NCBI GenBank assembly: GCA_050953725.1
Contig: JBMNNB010000003.1
Coordinates: forward strand, 620,001 to 684,000
Direction: 5' to 3'
Source: DTU053 sp012520115
GTDB lineage: Bacteria; Bacillota; Clostridia; Oscillospirales; Acutalibacteraceae
DNA length: 64,000 bases
Shown in pieces: positions 25,746 to 36,000 of this stretch. The translations under genes and the position numbers were made by a program. Within the stretch, counting starts at the first letter, position 1, and every line of letters starts with the position of its first letter. The notes under the pieces are model-generated. The model did not search any database. It was not told the origin of the DNA and saw only the letters and a list, made by a program, of their open reading frames with translations.

Positions 25746-26990
25746 TTACTTAAGACCCTTTTCGTCAAACAGGAAGACGGTATTAAGTATGATTTCAAGT
25801 CCCTTTTCAATGGTCTTGGGGTCTAAGTTCTCATGCGTGTCGGTGCGGGTGTGATAGTACCTCGGCGGGCCCGGGTCCATAGCGGCAAGGGTTGCGGCGG
25901 AATAGCCTGCCTTTGAGATGGCCGCTGCGTCGGAGGCGCCCGCATAGACGCTGGCATACTTCAGGTCCATATCGGCGAGCTTTCCGGCCTCTTTCATAAG
26001 AGCGCAGGCCTTCGGGCAGTTTTTGACCGTGCCGGACATATCCTTTGAGTAGATGTTTATATACTCATAGTCACGCAGGGTCTCAACGCCGATGAAAACC
26101 GTTTCGACACTCTTATCATTCAGCATATCCGCATGCTGCTTTGCAAAGGCCTTTGCGCCACGCAGTCCGGACTCCTCGGAGCCTGTCAGCAGGGCGATGA
26201 CCTCGGTATTCTCAAAGCGGATATTGTTGTCCGCAAGGTATCTGATAATGGCGGCGCTGCAAAGGCTGCCGGTCAGGTTGTCGTTTGCGCCCGGGGCCAT
26301 TACCTTGTCATTGACCATAAAGAACAGGCCGACCATAAAGGGTGATAAGCAAAGGGAGATTATTGAGAGCATGAAGGGCAGACCCTTGTCGGGAGCGTCG
26401 GTGACATAGCCCTTTGCGAGGGCGACGATTGTGGTGATTAACAGCACGAAAAAGGAGACGGCAGCGCCCACAAGCATTAAGAAAAGCAGAGCCTTGCCGC
26501 CCGCATGGGTAAATCTCCACTCATAGGAGCTGTCCATGTGACCCGAAACTATGATACGCCTTTTTGTCTCGCCCTGAGCCTTTCTGACGGCAACAAGGTT
26601 GTGGGAGGTGGCTGACTTGTAAAGCGGGTCAGTGAACTCAAGGTAGAACAGGAATTCGCAGATAAGTATAACACCTGCAATCACAAGCAGAACAAGGGTC
26701 AGGATGGGAAGACCTAAGAAAAATACCGCAAGACCGAAAACCAGAAGTGCGGAAACTATCTTAAACCAGCCCATAAATGCATTCGGGTGCAGCTTAAAGG
26801 GTTCGAGCGCCACAGAGTCGGCAACCTGCTCTAAGTCCTTTTTCATAATCTCCTGCGCCTTTAGCTCCTGCTCGCTGCCGGCGGCACGGGGGCCTATCTC
26901 AACGCAGATTTTCTTAACGCCCCTGATTATGTAGTTTGTGTACTCCCGCAGCTTTGACTTAAAGGCGGGAACCGAGTCAACAGCTTTCAT
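25746..26990 (-). CDS. Membrane-embedded M28-family aminopeptidase
   Basis: 414 residues. The M28 zinc site is present: SGHMDSS (His, Asp), PGANDNLTG (bridging Asp), LTGSEESGL (catalytic Glu-Glu), the YAGASDAAA Asp, and YYHTRTDTHENLD (last His). Hydrophobic segments near residues 75-115 and 165-220 insert into the fold and anchor it in the membrane. The family releases N-terminal amino acids, though membrane members of this type are poorly characterised. The ATG follows GGAGGAG. Confidence 0.87.
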   Translation of the reverse strand: MKAVDSVPAFKSKLREYTNYIIRGVKKICVEIGPRAAGSEQELKAQEIMKKDLEQVADSVALEPFKLHPNAFMGWFKIVSALLVFGLAVFFLGLPILTLVLLVIAGVILICEFLFYLEFTDPLYKSATSHNLVAVRKAQGETKRRIIVSGHMDSSYEWRFTHAGGKALLFLMLVGAAVSFFVLLITTIVALAKGYVTDAPDKGLPFMLSIISLCLSPFMVGLFFMVNDKVMAPGANDNLTGSLCSAAIIRYLADNNIRFENTEVIALLTGSEESGLRGAKAFAKQHADMLNDKSVETVFIGVETLRDYEYINIYSKDMSGTVKNCPKACALMKEAGKLADMDLKYASVYAGASDAAAISKAGYSAATLAAMDPGPPRYYHTRTDTHENLDPKTIEKGLEIILNTVFLFDEKGLK

Positions 26991-27139
26991 TAATCTCTCC
27001 TCCGAAAATCAGTGTGCGGAAAGTCATTCGCCCTTCCGCTTTAAAGCTTTATTTTTGTAGCATTTTACCATAAAATCAAAACTTAGTCGATATTTTCTTT
27101 ATATTTTACAAAATGTACATAGTTTAAATTGAAAAGCCT

Positions 27140-27910
27140 TTAAAGCTCAATGCCGAAGTGTTCTTTGAGATATACGGGGATTTCGTCCTCTGACAGCTCC
27201 TGAATATGCACAAGCTCCGTGCCCTCAAAAATCTTGAAGACATTCTTGTCAAGGGTCTTTCTGCCGGTAAGAGTCTTTATTGCAATCATATAGTCCTTGT
27301 TAAAGATTGAATCCGGGTGCTTTTCGCAGTAGAAGGAGGGCATAACAAAGTCTTTGGGCAGCTGAACCTCCTCGGTAAAGGAGAACATGTCGCCCCAGCC
27401 GTCCTTGTTTTTCTCTGTAAGAACCCAACCGAAAAATTCACGGCATTCGAAGCGGTATTCCTCGCCGAACTGCTTCTGCACAAGCCCCGGCTTCATTTCA
27501 ATGGGGTACCTCGGCGACTTTGAGCCAACGCCCACATCGCACATATAGATGCCGTCGGCGGCGACTACCTTTAATATCCTGTGGCGGCGCATGGGGATTT
27601 CCGTCTCATTTCGCAAAAAGCGTCCCATGTACTCGGTCACGCCGAAGCCGAGAGCCTTTAAGAGCCACGCTAAAAGACCGTTCAGCTCAAAGCAGTAGCC
27701 GCCACGGTGACGCAAGACCACCTTGTCAAAGACCGCATCGGCGCTTAAATCAAGGGGAATGTCACGCAGAATGTCGATGTTCTCATAGGGCACGCTTGTC
27801 ACATGGGCAAGCTGGATTTCACGCAGAAAATCGCCGTCAAGCCTGCGGTTTTCGTCGTAAGTGAGTCCGATTCTCTCAAAATATTTAACTATCTTTTCTT
27901 TCTCTGTCAT
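27140..27910 (-). CDS. nat: Arylamine N-acetyltransferase
   Basis: 256 residues, standard for bacterial NAT. The catalytic Cys is in RHRGGYCFELNGLLAWLL, and the triad His and Asp lie in MRRHRILKVV and the YMCDVGVGS segment. NATs transfer acetyl from acetyl-CoA to arylamines and hydrazines. In gut bacteria this includes drugs such as 5-aminosalicylate, though the native substrate is unclear. It is a single gene. Confidence 0.9.
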   Translation of the reverse strand: MTEKEKIVKYFERIGLTYDENRRLDGDFLREIQLAHVTSVPYENIDILRDIPLDLSADAVFDKVVLRHRGGYCFELNGLLAWLLKALGFGVTEYMGRFLRNETEIPMRRHRILKVVAADGIYMCDVGVGSKSPRYPIEMKPGLVQKQFGEEYRFECREFFGWVLTEKNKDGWGDMFSFTEEVQLPKDFVMPSFYCEKHPDSIFNKDYMIAIKTLTGRKTLDKNVFKIFEGTELVHIQELSEDEIPVYLKEHFGIEL

Positions 27911-27964
27911 ATCAGCACCGTTTTCTATATGTTTTTATCAAAATGATTCCTTGCCGCAAATTAA

Positions 27965-28140
27965 TTTTAAGCCGTGGGACAGTGGCCGCTCCCGCTGGTT
28001 TTCCCGCATGGAGGGTTATACTCGCCGTCGGGAAAGCCCCGCCGTACCCTGCCCGCAAACGGGTTGGGTTGCGCCTGCCCTGCCGAGGTGCGCCGCCCGC
28101 TCGCCCGTGCCGCCGGGGTCGGGTTGGCTCTGAGCGCTCG
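27965..28140. other. C-rich non-coding island 2
   Basis: A short C/G-rich stretch between the NAT and PI-PLC genes, with CCCCGCCGTACCC and CCTGCCGAGG runs. It resembles the other C-rich islands in composition. It is open in several frames but without ribosome sites. Confidence 0.5.
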
Positions 28141-28156
28141 GCACAGCCGTATTACA

Positions 28157-29149
28157 CTAACTCTCCGGCTTCTCCATTAAGCCCTTTGCGATATTTAGGT
28201 CAACAATATCCTGACATTTTTCAGGAATGAGGAAATCTCTCATAACCACATTGATGCTTTTAAGGTTCGGGCTGTCCTTTAAATTCCTGACATACTCGCC
28301 CATCTTCCTTTCCTGCCCTCTTTCAAGTGACCAGGGGCCGAAGATGCCTTTTCCGTCGGTCAGCTGGCACTGAAGCACGAAAATGCCGTCCTTATTCTCC
28401 TGCTGCTTCTTTGCAAGATGCTCAAAATATACCGGGTGCGCCTCTTTTACAAGCACTTCATGGCCGCCCCTGTGGAGCTTGCCTAAATAGTATGAATCCA
28501 GGGTCATATTGTCCTTGGTGCATTCGTCGTTGTTCCTTAAAAATACCCAGTCGGAAAAGTCATTTTCCGTGCCGCCGTAGAAGATGATGCACTTGCCGCG
28601 CGCTTCGCCCAAGGTCAGAGAGCCTATAAACTCCACGTCGTTTTTATCCGTCTTGTTATGTACGATAAGGTTTTCTTTGTCGAGCTCATTTAACAGGAAT
28701 TCATAGACATCGCTCTGACTGTCGCCCTTAAAATGCTGGAAGTCGAGCATTAAAACCTCCGAGGGGTGAGCCTTTATGAATTCCTTTATCTGAGCCAGAA
28801 CATCCCTGAAGTCAACGCCGTTCATGGAGGAGTGGAATATCGGGTAGCCTTTCTCTGTCTTGTTTACCCTGATATCGAAGTATCTTGCGCCGAAGGTGAG
28901 CTGCTTGCCTATCGAATAGTTCTGCGTCCTGAAAGGCCAGGGCATGCCTTCAGTGCCCGCATCATGGCTGCCGGGAATCGCAATCTCTTTAATAAGAGTC
29001 TCATCCGGAATATACATCATCCATGAGGACAGGGCTTCGTCCGCAACATGGTTTTTATACCTGCAGGTGCCGTTTAAATACAGACCCAGCACCCCCGCCA
29101 GAAATAGCGCCGGAATGATTAACAATAACATCAATATTTTCTTAATCAT
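28157..29149 (-). CDS. Phosphatidylinositol-specific phospholipase C family protein
   Basis: 330 residues from ATG 29149, chosen because AGGAGG precedes it. It has an N-terminal membrane anchor or signal (about 3-22). The PLC X-type barrel shows IPGSHDAGTEG (first catalytic His), RYFDIRVNK, and FHSSMNG (second His). DFQHFKGDS continues the barrel. Bacterial PI-PLCs cleave phosphatidylinositol or GPI anchors, usually outside the cell; in a gut organism this points to host-derived lipid. Substrate is inference from fold. Confidence 0.87.
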   Translation of the reverse strand: MIKKILMLLLIIPALFLAGVLGLYLNGTCRYKNHVADEALSSWMMYIPDETLIKEIAIPGSHDAGTEGMPWPFRTQNYSIGKQLTFGARYFDIRVNKTEKGYPIFHSSMNGVDFRDVLAQIKEFIKAHPSEVLMLDFQHFKGDSQSDVYEFLLNELDKENLIVHNKTDKNDVEFIGSLTLGEARGKCIIFYGGTENDFSDWVFLRNNDECTKDNMTLDSYYLGKLHRGGHEVLVKEAHPVYFEHLAKKQQENKDGIFVLQCQLTDGKGIFGPWSLERGQERKMGEYVRNLKDSPNLKSINVVMRDFLIPEKCQDIVDLNIAKGLMEKPES

Positions 29150-29254
29150 ACTTTTCCTCCTGAAAATAAGCTTATGTTCAGCATCAGCAGTACCGTATTT
29201 AAGTTGAACAACAGGCAAAACCTGCGCCCCGTCGGGCATACTTCAAAAATCCCC

Positions 29255-30154
29255 TCAGTATAAATTAGCTTTCAGAAATTCGAGCTGTTTTTTCGATACA
29301 TATTGGAACGGTTCGCCTAAGTACGGGTCGAAATGGTCTATCGGAAGAGGTACAAACTCGGCATGCCTTATTTTTGCAGCCGTCTTTTTAACGGCCTTAA
29401 AGGGAATCAGTGAGTCCTTCTCCCCCGCTATTATCAGCGCCGGGCATTTTACTTTTGAGGCCACTCTTGCCGGGCAGTATAAAATCAGGGTAAGCAAAGC
29501 TCGTGCCGGCGCCACCTTTATAACCTCAAGGCCGGGAGGTATAAGTGCCTCATAGCCCGTTTTGGCGTCACGGGTATTCAGCATTGCAAATTCATCGGGC
29601 GCACCGTAGACGGGAATCATATAAGGCTCCTGCCCTGCTGCGGCACGCCACAAATCTCCGAATACAGAGGCGGCTGCTTTGAAAAAGTATCCCGCGCCGT
29701 TCTGCCTGACTATGGGGGCGGCGCTTGCAATGCCGCTGACAAAAGGAACCTGAACCGTTACGGCGGCGATTTTCGGGTCCTGAGCCGCCGCAACCATCGC
29801 ATGTCCTCCGCTGTAAGAGCTTCCCCACAGCGCTATTTTTTCCGTATTAATATCCTTCCGCCCGTACGCCCATTCAACGGCGGCATGATAGTCCTCTATG
29901 TGCCTGCGGGGAGAGATAAGCTGCCTCGGCCTGCCTTCGCTTTCCCCGAAGCCCCTGTAATCGAACAGCAGAACCGCAAGACCGTTGTCGGCGAAAGTTT
30001 CGGCAAACGGCTCCAGACCGCAGTTTTTAAGCCCCCCGAAGCCATGTGCCATAACAACCAGCGGCGGCTTAACAATGCCGTCGGGCATATATAGCCAGGC
30101 GGAACAGTTATCGCCGTGACTCTTAAACTTACAATCGATTCTCGAAAAACCCAT
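29255..30154 (-). CDS. Alpha/beta hydrolase (YcjY-like)
   Basis: 299 residues from ATG 30154 (GGAGG six bases upstream; a longer reading to 30184 lacks a site). VVMAHGFGGLK is the oxyanion segment, WGSSYSGGHAM carries the nucleophile Ser, AGEKDSLIP supplies the Asp, and PIDHFDPY supplies the His. It has no signal peptide. This is a cytoplasmic esterase or peptidase of unknown substrate. Confidence 0.85.
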   Translation of the reverse strand: MGFSRIDCKFKSHGDNCSAWLYMPDGIVKPPLVVMAHGFGGLKNCGLEPFAETFADNGLAVLLFDYRGFGESEGRPRQLISPRRHIEDYHAAVEWAYGRKDINTEKIALWGSSYSGGHAMVAAAQDPKIAAVTVQVPFVSGIASAAPIVRQNGAGYFFKAAASVFGDLWRAAAGQEPYMIPVYGAPDEFAMLNTRDAKTGYEALIPPGLEVIKVAPARALLTLILYCPARVASKVKCPALIIAGEKDSLIPFKAVKKTAAKIRHAEFVPLPIDHFDPYLGEPFQYVSKKQLEFLKANLY

Positions 30155-30200
30155 GGTGCGCCTCCGTTTCGACTCACACATCATAATATGCGGGCTTTGC

Positions 30201-30719
30201 TTATTTCAGCTCCGAGACTGCCTTCTCATAATCATCATCGACTAAGCAAATCGGCAGGTTATGCTTTTTGCAGCCTGTCATAAAAAAGTGATTTTGCCGT
30301 TTTAGCTGCTCTTTCGTGCAGTACGAATTATCGAGCCGTTTTTCTATGTCACAGCTGTGTGCGATTATCTCATCATAGTGCGCTTCGATATATGCGTCGC
30401 TGAAGACAAGGCAGATAAACCGAATCTGCGGCAGATACCGCCCGTCAAAGTTCCGCTGCCAGTCAAAGGGGATATAGCAGCCCTCGACAATCAGGTGCTG
30501 CTCATTTTCTATGGCGGTCTTGACGATTTCACGGACAATCGGCCAGAGATAGCCCGTAAGCTCTTTATCGTCGTTCGGCGTCAATCTTGTCTGTCCGCTT
30601 CTTATAAGCCCCATTTTCAGATGGTCTATGGACAGGTACGGATAATGATACTTTTCAAGCATCATCTGCGCAAGCTTTGTTTTGCCCGTATGCGTTGCAC
30701 CGGTAATAAGGATAATCAT
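30201..30719 (-). CDS. P-loop kinase-like ATP-binding protein
   Basis: 172 residues. Walker A is GATHTGKT (residues 7-14). LIVEGCYIP resembles the Walker B strand, and a lid-like RLDNSYCTKEQLKRQ segment follows. The size and layout fit small-molecule kinases of the adenylate kinase or zeta-toxin-like group, but no specific substrate motif is recognised. It lies 23 bp after the radical SAM gene and is probably co-transcribed with it. Confidence 0.75.
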   Translation of the reverse strand: MIILITGATHTGKTKLAQMMLEKYHYPYLSIDHLKMGLIRSGQTRLTPNDDKELTGYLWPIVREIVKTAIENEQHLIVEGCYIPFDWQRNFDGRYLPQIRFICLVFSDAYIEAHYDEIIAHSCDIEKRLDNSYCTKEQLKRQNHFFMTGCKKHNLPICLVDDDYEKAVSELK

Positions 30720-30742
30720 ACTCTCTCTCCGTAATTTTCAGC

Positions 30743-31645
30743 CTATACTCCCTCGCCGTCGAATTGGGGGATGAAGCTTTCGAGAGCCGTTTCCCCCTCC
30801 TGAATAAATCCGTTTTCCACGCCTAAGGCTATGGCAAAATTCACAAGCTCCTCATACTCCGCATAGGTAACTTTTCTGTTGAGCTGCGGGTATGAGGTGT
30901 TTGCCGCCACGGGCGTGTACTGATTCATAATGCTTATATAAATCCTGTCGCCATAGGTTTCGTACAGGTATTTTATTACTCTTTTTGAGTCCTCAAGGCA
31001 GCCGGGCAGGGTCAGGTGCCTTACGATAACGCCCCTTTGCATTATACCCCGCTCATCAAATACCGCTTCGCCCGTTTGACTTACCATTTCATCTATCGCC
31101 GCTGCGGCTATGTTGAAATAATTCCTGCAGTTGGAAAACTTTATCGCCGGTTCATCCGAGTAATATTTCAAATCAGGCAGGTATATGTCCACATAACCCT
31201 GAAGCCGCTTTAAGGTCTCTTTGCTTTCATATCCGCTGCTGTTATACACCACGGGCAGCGTCAGACCCTTCCTGCGAGAGATGTCAAGAGCCTCTGTAAT
31301 ATGCGGCACATAGTGTCCGGGGGTCACAAGGTTTATGTTGTTTGCGCCCTTGCCCTCAAGCTCCTGAAATATCTCCGAAAGCCTTTCCACAGTTATTTCC
31401 TTGCCCGCAAGGCCCTTTGAGATTTCTCTGTTCTGACAGTACACGCAGCCCAGAGCGCAGCCGGAGAAAAACACCGTGCCGGAGCCTTCTTTGCCTGAAA
31501 TGCAAGGCTCCTCCCAGAAATGCAGGGCCGCTCTCGCCACAATAAGCCTGCTGTCCGATTTGCAATAGCCCCTCCTGCCGGCAGTCCTGTCCGCATGGCA
31601 CTCTCTCGGGCAAAGCACGCAATCCTTATATAATGATAAGTTCAC
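30743..31645 (-). CDS. Radical SAM protein, PflA/PflX-like (COG1313 type)
   Basis: 300 residues, GTG start after GAGG. An N-terminal Cys motif CVLCPRECHADR...GYC precedes the radical SAM CxxxCxxC in FSGCALGCVYCQN (about residue 65). The family resembles pyruvate-formate-lyase activating enzymes, which cleave SAM to make a glycyl radical. No glycyl radical enzyme is in the window, so the partner is unknown. Confidence 0.9.
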   Translation of the reverse strand: MNLSLYKDCVLCPRECHADRTAGRRGYCKSDSRLIVARAALHFWEEPCISGKEGSGTVFFSGCALGCVYCQNREISKGLAGKEITVERLSEIFQELEGKGANNINLVTPGHYVPHITEALDISRRKGLTLPVVYNSSGYESKETLKRLQGYVDIYLPDLKYYSDEPAIKFSNCRNYFNIAAAAIDEMVSQTGEAVFDERGIMQRGVIVRHLTLPGCLEDSKRVIKYLYETYGDRIYISIMNQYTPVAANTSYPQLNRKVTYAEYEELVNFAIALGVENGFIQEGETALESFIPQFDGEGV

Positions 31646-31693
31646 ACCAAAGCCTCATTTCAAAACTTAAACCCCCGCTGTCGGCGGCTTGTT

Positions 31694-32893
31694 TTAAAGC
31701 CGCCGGCGGAGGATATCGCCTTTTTTAAGCTCTGCGCCGAGGTTTACAAGCACCCTCTCCTTTACAAGGTGGGCGGTTTCTCGGCTTGTGCCTTCGCTGT
31801 CTATGATTTCGTTGACATTTAGCTTTACATTCAGGCTGTGCGGGGACAAAAGCTCCAAGGTGTCGCCCTTTTTAAAGTAATTCCTCTGCTCAACAAGGGT
31901 CAGCCCCTCGCTGTTTGTGTCCTCAAGCACCACGCCCGCAAAGTCGCAGGTGCGCCTGTACTCGCCGTCGTTATAATGATTCTTTTTCATCTCGCCGAAA
32001 TAAAAGCCGCTGGAATAGGGTCTGTGGCTTATGCAGTCAAGCTGCTCCCTGAGTTCATTTATCGGGTATGTCCTGTCAATCGCCTTGCGGTAAGAGTCGG
32101 TCACCGTGGCCACATAGTAGGGGGTCTTCATCCTGCCCTCAATTTTGAAGGAACTCACGCCCGCTTCTGTGAGCTTGTCTAAGAATTCTATGGCGCAGAG
32201 GTCGTGGGAGCTTAAAATGGCCGTGTACTCCCCTTCCTCCTCTATGTCAAAGCTCTGCTCGGGGCGCTTTTTTTCCACAAGGGAATATTGCCAGCGGCAG
32301 GGCTGGGCGCACTCGCCCTTGTTGCCGCTCCTGCCCGTCAGAAACGAGCTTATGATGCACCTGCCCGAATAGGCCATGCACATGGCACCGTGGACAAAGG
32401 CCTCAAGCTCCAGCTCTTTCGGCGTCCTTGCCCTGAGCTCTGCAATATCCTCTATCGAAAGCTCCCTTGCAAGCACTATTCTTTTGGCTCCCAGGTCATA
32501 ATAAACCCTTGCCGCCATGAAGTTCTGGCAGTTTGCCTGCGTGCTGATGTGCACTTCCAGGTCCGGTGCGTGTTTCTTTACCTCGGCCAGCACCCCGATG
32601 TCAGACACTATGACGGCGTCCACATTAATATCATAAAGCTCTTTTGCATAAGCGCCGACGAGGTCAATATCCCCGTTGTCCGCAAAGCAGTTGACGGTCA
32701 CATATATTTTTCTGCCCTTTTCGTGGACCCGTCTCACCGCCTCATTTAAGGCCTCGTCCGTCATTGCGGCAGAGGCTGCCCTAAGCTGCATTATCCTGCC
32801 GCCCACATATACGGCATCCGCCCCGAAGTACAAGGCGGCGTCAATACATTCAAGGTCTCCCGCCGGCGACAAAAGCTCGATTTCTTTTTTCAT
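31694..32893 (-). CDS. U32-family protein (TrhP/RlhA type)
   Basis: 399 residues from ATG 32893 (AGAAGGAT upstream). It starts ELLSPAGDLECIDAAL, and the U32 signature is in CMAYSGRCIISSFLTGR with nearby GECAQPC. A C-terminal domain follows residue 310. U32 proteins of this group catalyse hydroxylation of tRNA uridine-34 (TrhP) or 23S rRNA C2501 (RlhA) and carry Fe-S clusters, rather than acting as proteases. Which RNA is targeted cannot be settled here. Confidence 0.9.
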   Translation of the reverse strand: MKKEIELLSPAGDLECIDAALYFGADAVYVGGRIMQLRAASAAMTDEALNEAVRRVHEKGRKIYVTVNCFADNGDIDLVGAYAKELYDINVDAVIVSDIGVLAEVKKHAPDLEVHISTQANCQNFMAARVYYDLGAKRIVLARELSIEDIAELRARTPKELELEAFVHGAMCMAYSGRCIISSFLTGRSGNKGECAQPCRWQYSLVEKKRPEQSFDIEEEGEYTAILSSHDLCAIEFLDKLTEAGVSSFKIEGRMKTPYYVATVTDSYRKAIDRTYPINELREQLDCISHRPYSSGFYFGEMKKNHYNDGEYRRTCDFAGVVLEDTNSEGLTLVEQRNYFKKGDTLELLSPHSLNVKLNVNEIIDSEGTSRETAHLVKERVLVNLGAELKKGDILRRRL

Positions 32894-33003
32894 CTTAATC
32901 CTTCTAACCCTTTTATTCTTAAAGAATTCTATCAAATCGCCCGCACAGTGTCAAGGAAAGGCCTTGCATACCTTACATTTTAGGCTATTATTGGTATTTG
33001 CTA

Positions 33004-33032
33004 TTTACATAAAAATTATGATATATTATAAT
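33004..33032 (+). promoter_or_regulatory. Sigma-A promoter of the dockerin protein gene
   Basis: TTTACA (33004-33009), 17-bp spacer, TATAAT (33027-33032): a strong housekeeping promoter 57 bp before the start codon. Confidence 0.8.
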
Positions 33033-33088
33033 AAATCAGAATCTACAATTTTGAGCTAACCGATTAAATATATATGGGAGGAATTCTA

Positions 33089-36000
33089 ATGAAATTTCAG
33101 CCTAAGGGCAAGACAAAGGTCAGGCTTCTGTCCCTTATCTTAGCAGTGGCAATGCTGTTTTCGGCAGTGCCCATGGCAGCCGCTACCGATGCTCCCGATG
33201 TTTCGGTTGCAGTTTTTACAGACATTAATTATATGACCCCCGCAGAGCAGGGCAGCGGAAGTGAAGCTTTCTCCGCCTTCGCAAGGAATAAGGATACCTT
33301 ATTCCGCTATATGGAGGGCATAATCGACGCCGCTCTTGCAAGCGTTAAGGACAAGGCTTTAAACGGCGAGCTCGATTATTTAATCGTAAACGGCTCCCTT
33401 ACGGCCACCGGCTCCGAGGCTTCGCACCTTGCCCTTGCGGACAAGCTGTTGCAGCTTGAGGCTGATACCGTCGGAGCTTTGCAGGTCATTGTCATAAACG
33501 GCCAGGGCGACGTAAACGCATCTGCCTTCAGCTTTGAAAACGGCGATAAGGAGAGCGTATCAGGCATTACTCCCGCCCGTTTTAAGGAGATTTATGCAGA
33601 CCTCGGCTATGATTTGGCTGACGATACATATGCAGCCGGCGCAGGCAAGGCTGGCGGACTCTCATATGCGGTAAAGCTGCCCGAAGGCATCCGCCTTATT
33701 ATGGCCGACACCGCAAGGTATACCTCCGACGTTACCGAGTTCGGCAACACAAGAGCTGAAGACGGCGGCATCATTACTGACGGCCTTCTTAACTGGATAA
33801 AGGCTCAGGCGGCACAGGCCAAGACTGACGGGTATTCTCCCGTACTCGTCTCCGACTTCGGTCTTGTTCCCATGAACCGTGTTGTCGAGAGCATGCATTC
33901 CGCCGAGCTTATTAAGAATTACTACAAGCTCAGTGAAACTCTTGCTGACGGGGGAATACACTTCCATATCGGCGGCAAGGTAAACTATAACGATATTTCA
34001 AGCGTAATCTCAGACGAGGGCGAAATCCTCTACGGCATTATGTCCTCCGCTCTGACGAGCTTCCCGACTACATACAGGCTCATCGGCTTAACTAAGGGCA
34101 CTGGAGCAGTATTAAAGGCCGACTTCAGCCTTGTAGACTGCGACGATGTAACACCCGTTGTCTACGGCGGCGAGAATATGAGCAGCCCCTTCAGGACAGA
34201 GCATGCACTTAACGCCTCCTTCGGCGCAGTTGCCTCCTCCTATGTGGAGAAGTTTATGCTTAACCTCGCAGACGACTTCCTTGACAAGGTCAAGAAGGCA
34301 GGCGGCTTCGTTAAGTACTATGAAGAGGTCGAGGGCATAAACATTCAATATATGGTCGACAGTCTGTTCTTCGGCGGCATCAGCATTGACGGCACTCCCG
34401 TGCTTTCCGGCCAGAATGTCATCAGCTTCCTGAATGCCATCGACCAGCAGCTTATGAGCAGGTATGTGAACAACCGCAGCTATACATACACGCTTGTCAA
34501 GGCTGCCGCAAAGAAGATAGCGGCCCTTCCCGCCTCCTCATATCCCAGCACCAAGTTCTATGCGGAGTACGGCATGGGCGACCCGAACAAGGCAGGCACC
34601 TTCGGCGACGCACTTGTTTCAACAATGCTTTACATGACACTCGGCAATGAGGATTCCTCCGAGGACGAATTCATCAACGACGTTATAAACAACCTTTATG
34701 ACGGCACACTTGCAAACGACATATTCAATATAGTTTTCGATGTTCTCTTTGACGACATTCTTGTAAACGACCTGCTTGCAAACACAAGAATCGACATCAC
34801 CTCATACTTCCTCGGCGAAGCAAGAGAGATAGCAAGCTATATTCAGGTTGCCTTTGATTTGATTATGGACCTTATCTACAAGGGCAACTCATACAAGACC
34901 TTCTTTGAAATTGTTCTGGAGAACACAGACACAAAGTACGGCAAGAGCTTTGCCGACGTTAAGAAATACTTAAAGAGCAGCGCCATTACCGACGACGATA
35001 TAGAGGCCATGGGTCTTTCCGCCGCAGAGCTGCTTGTAGCCGCAACAAATGACGAGAACCCGACCGCTCTCGGCGACTATGACGTAAGCTATACTTACAG
35101 CGGAAAAGTCGATGTCAACCCGACCCGTGCGGACTTCAGGCTCCCGTCGATGAAGACGGCCGTATTCGGTGCGAACACCACCTCAAGCGTAAATATCAGC
35201 TGGTACACAAAGCTCTCGGTAACAGGCACGGATATTGAGATTTATCCCGCAGCAAGCGGCGGCGCTATGCCCGTATTCAAGGGCCAGCCCACCACAGGCT
35301 CGAATATCAGAACTGTTACGAAGGTCACTAAGCTCAGCTTCCCGGCAGGCGACTTCGGTATATTCAACCTCGGTACGACACAGATTGAGGCCCTGCGCCA
35401 TGTAATTCAGCTCACGGGACTTCAGAAGGGCAAGACCTATTTCTACCGTGTGGGCGACGCCGCTAAGGGCTGGTGGAGCGAAATCGGCTCCTTCACAACC
35501 GCCAAGGGCGGCAGCGAAAACTTCACCTTCCTGTACATGAGTGAATCGGGAGGCAAGACAAAGGCTCAGTATCAGATATATAAGAATACACTGGTTCAGG
35601 CGCTTAATGCCTATCCGCAGACCTCCTTCATAATGCACGCAGGCAGCATGACCGCAAACGGCGCAAGCACCACACAATGGCAGTGGGCGCTGGACGGTCC
35701 CGCAGAGGAGCTTTCAAGGACGATTCTCATGCCCACCGCAGGCAGACAGGACGGCAAGGGCATAAACAGCATGATAAATACCTTTAATCTGGCTGTTCCT
35801 GAGATTTTCCAGGAGAAGTCGAGCTTAGGCCTTTACTACTCCTTCGATTACAACAGCGTACACTTCGCAGTGCTCAACACCAACGACCAGAACTCCGACG
35901 GCACCATAAGCGAAGCGCAGATTAAGTGGCTGAAGGAAGACTTAGAGAACAGCACCGCCCCGTGGAAGATAGTGGTCATGAACAAGTCACCCTACTCCAG

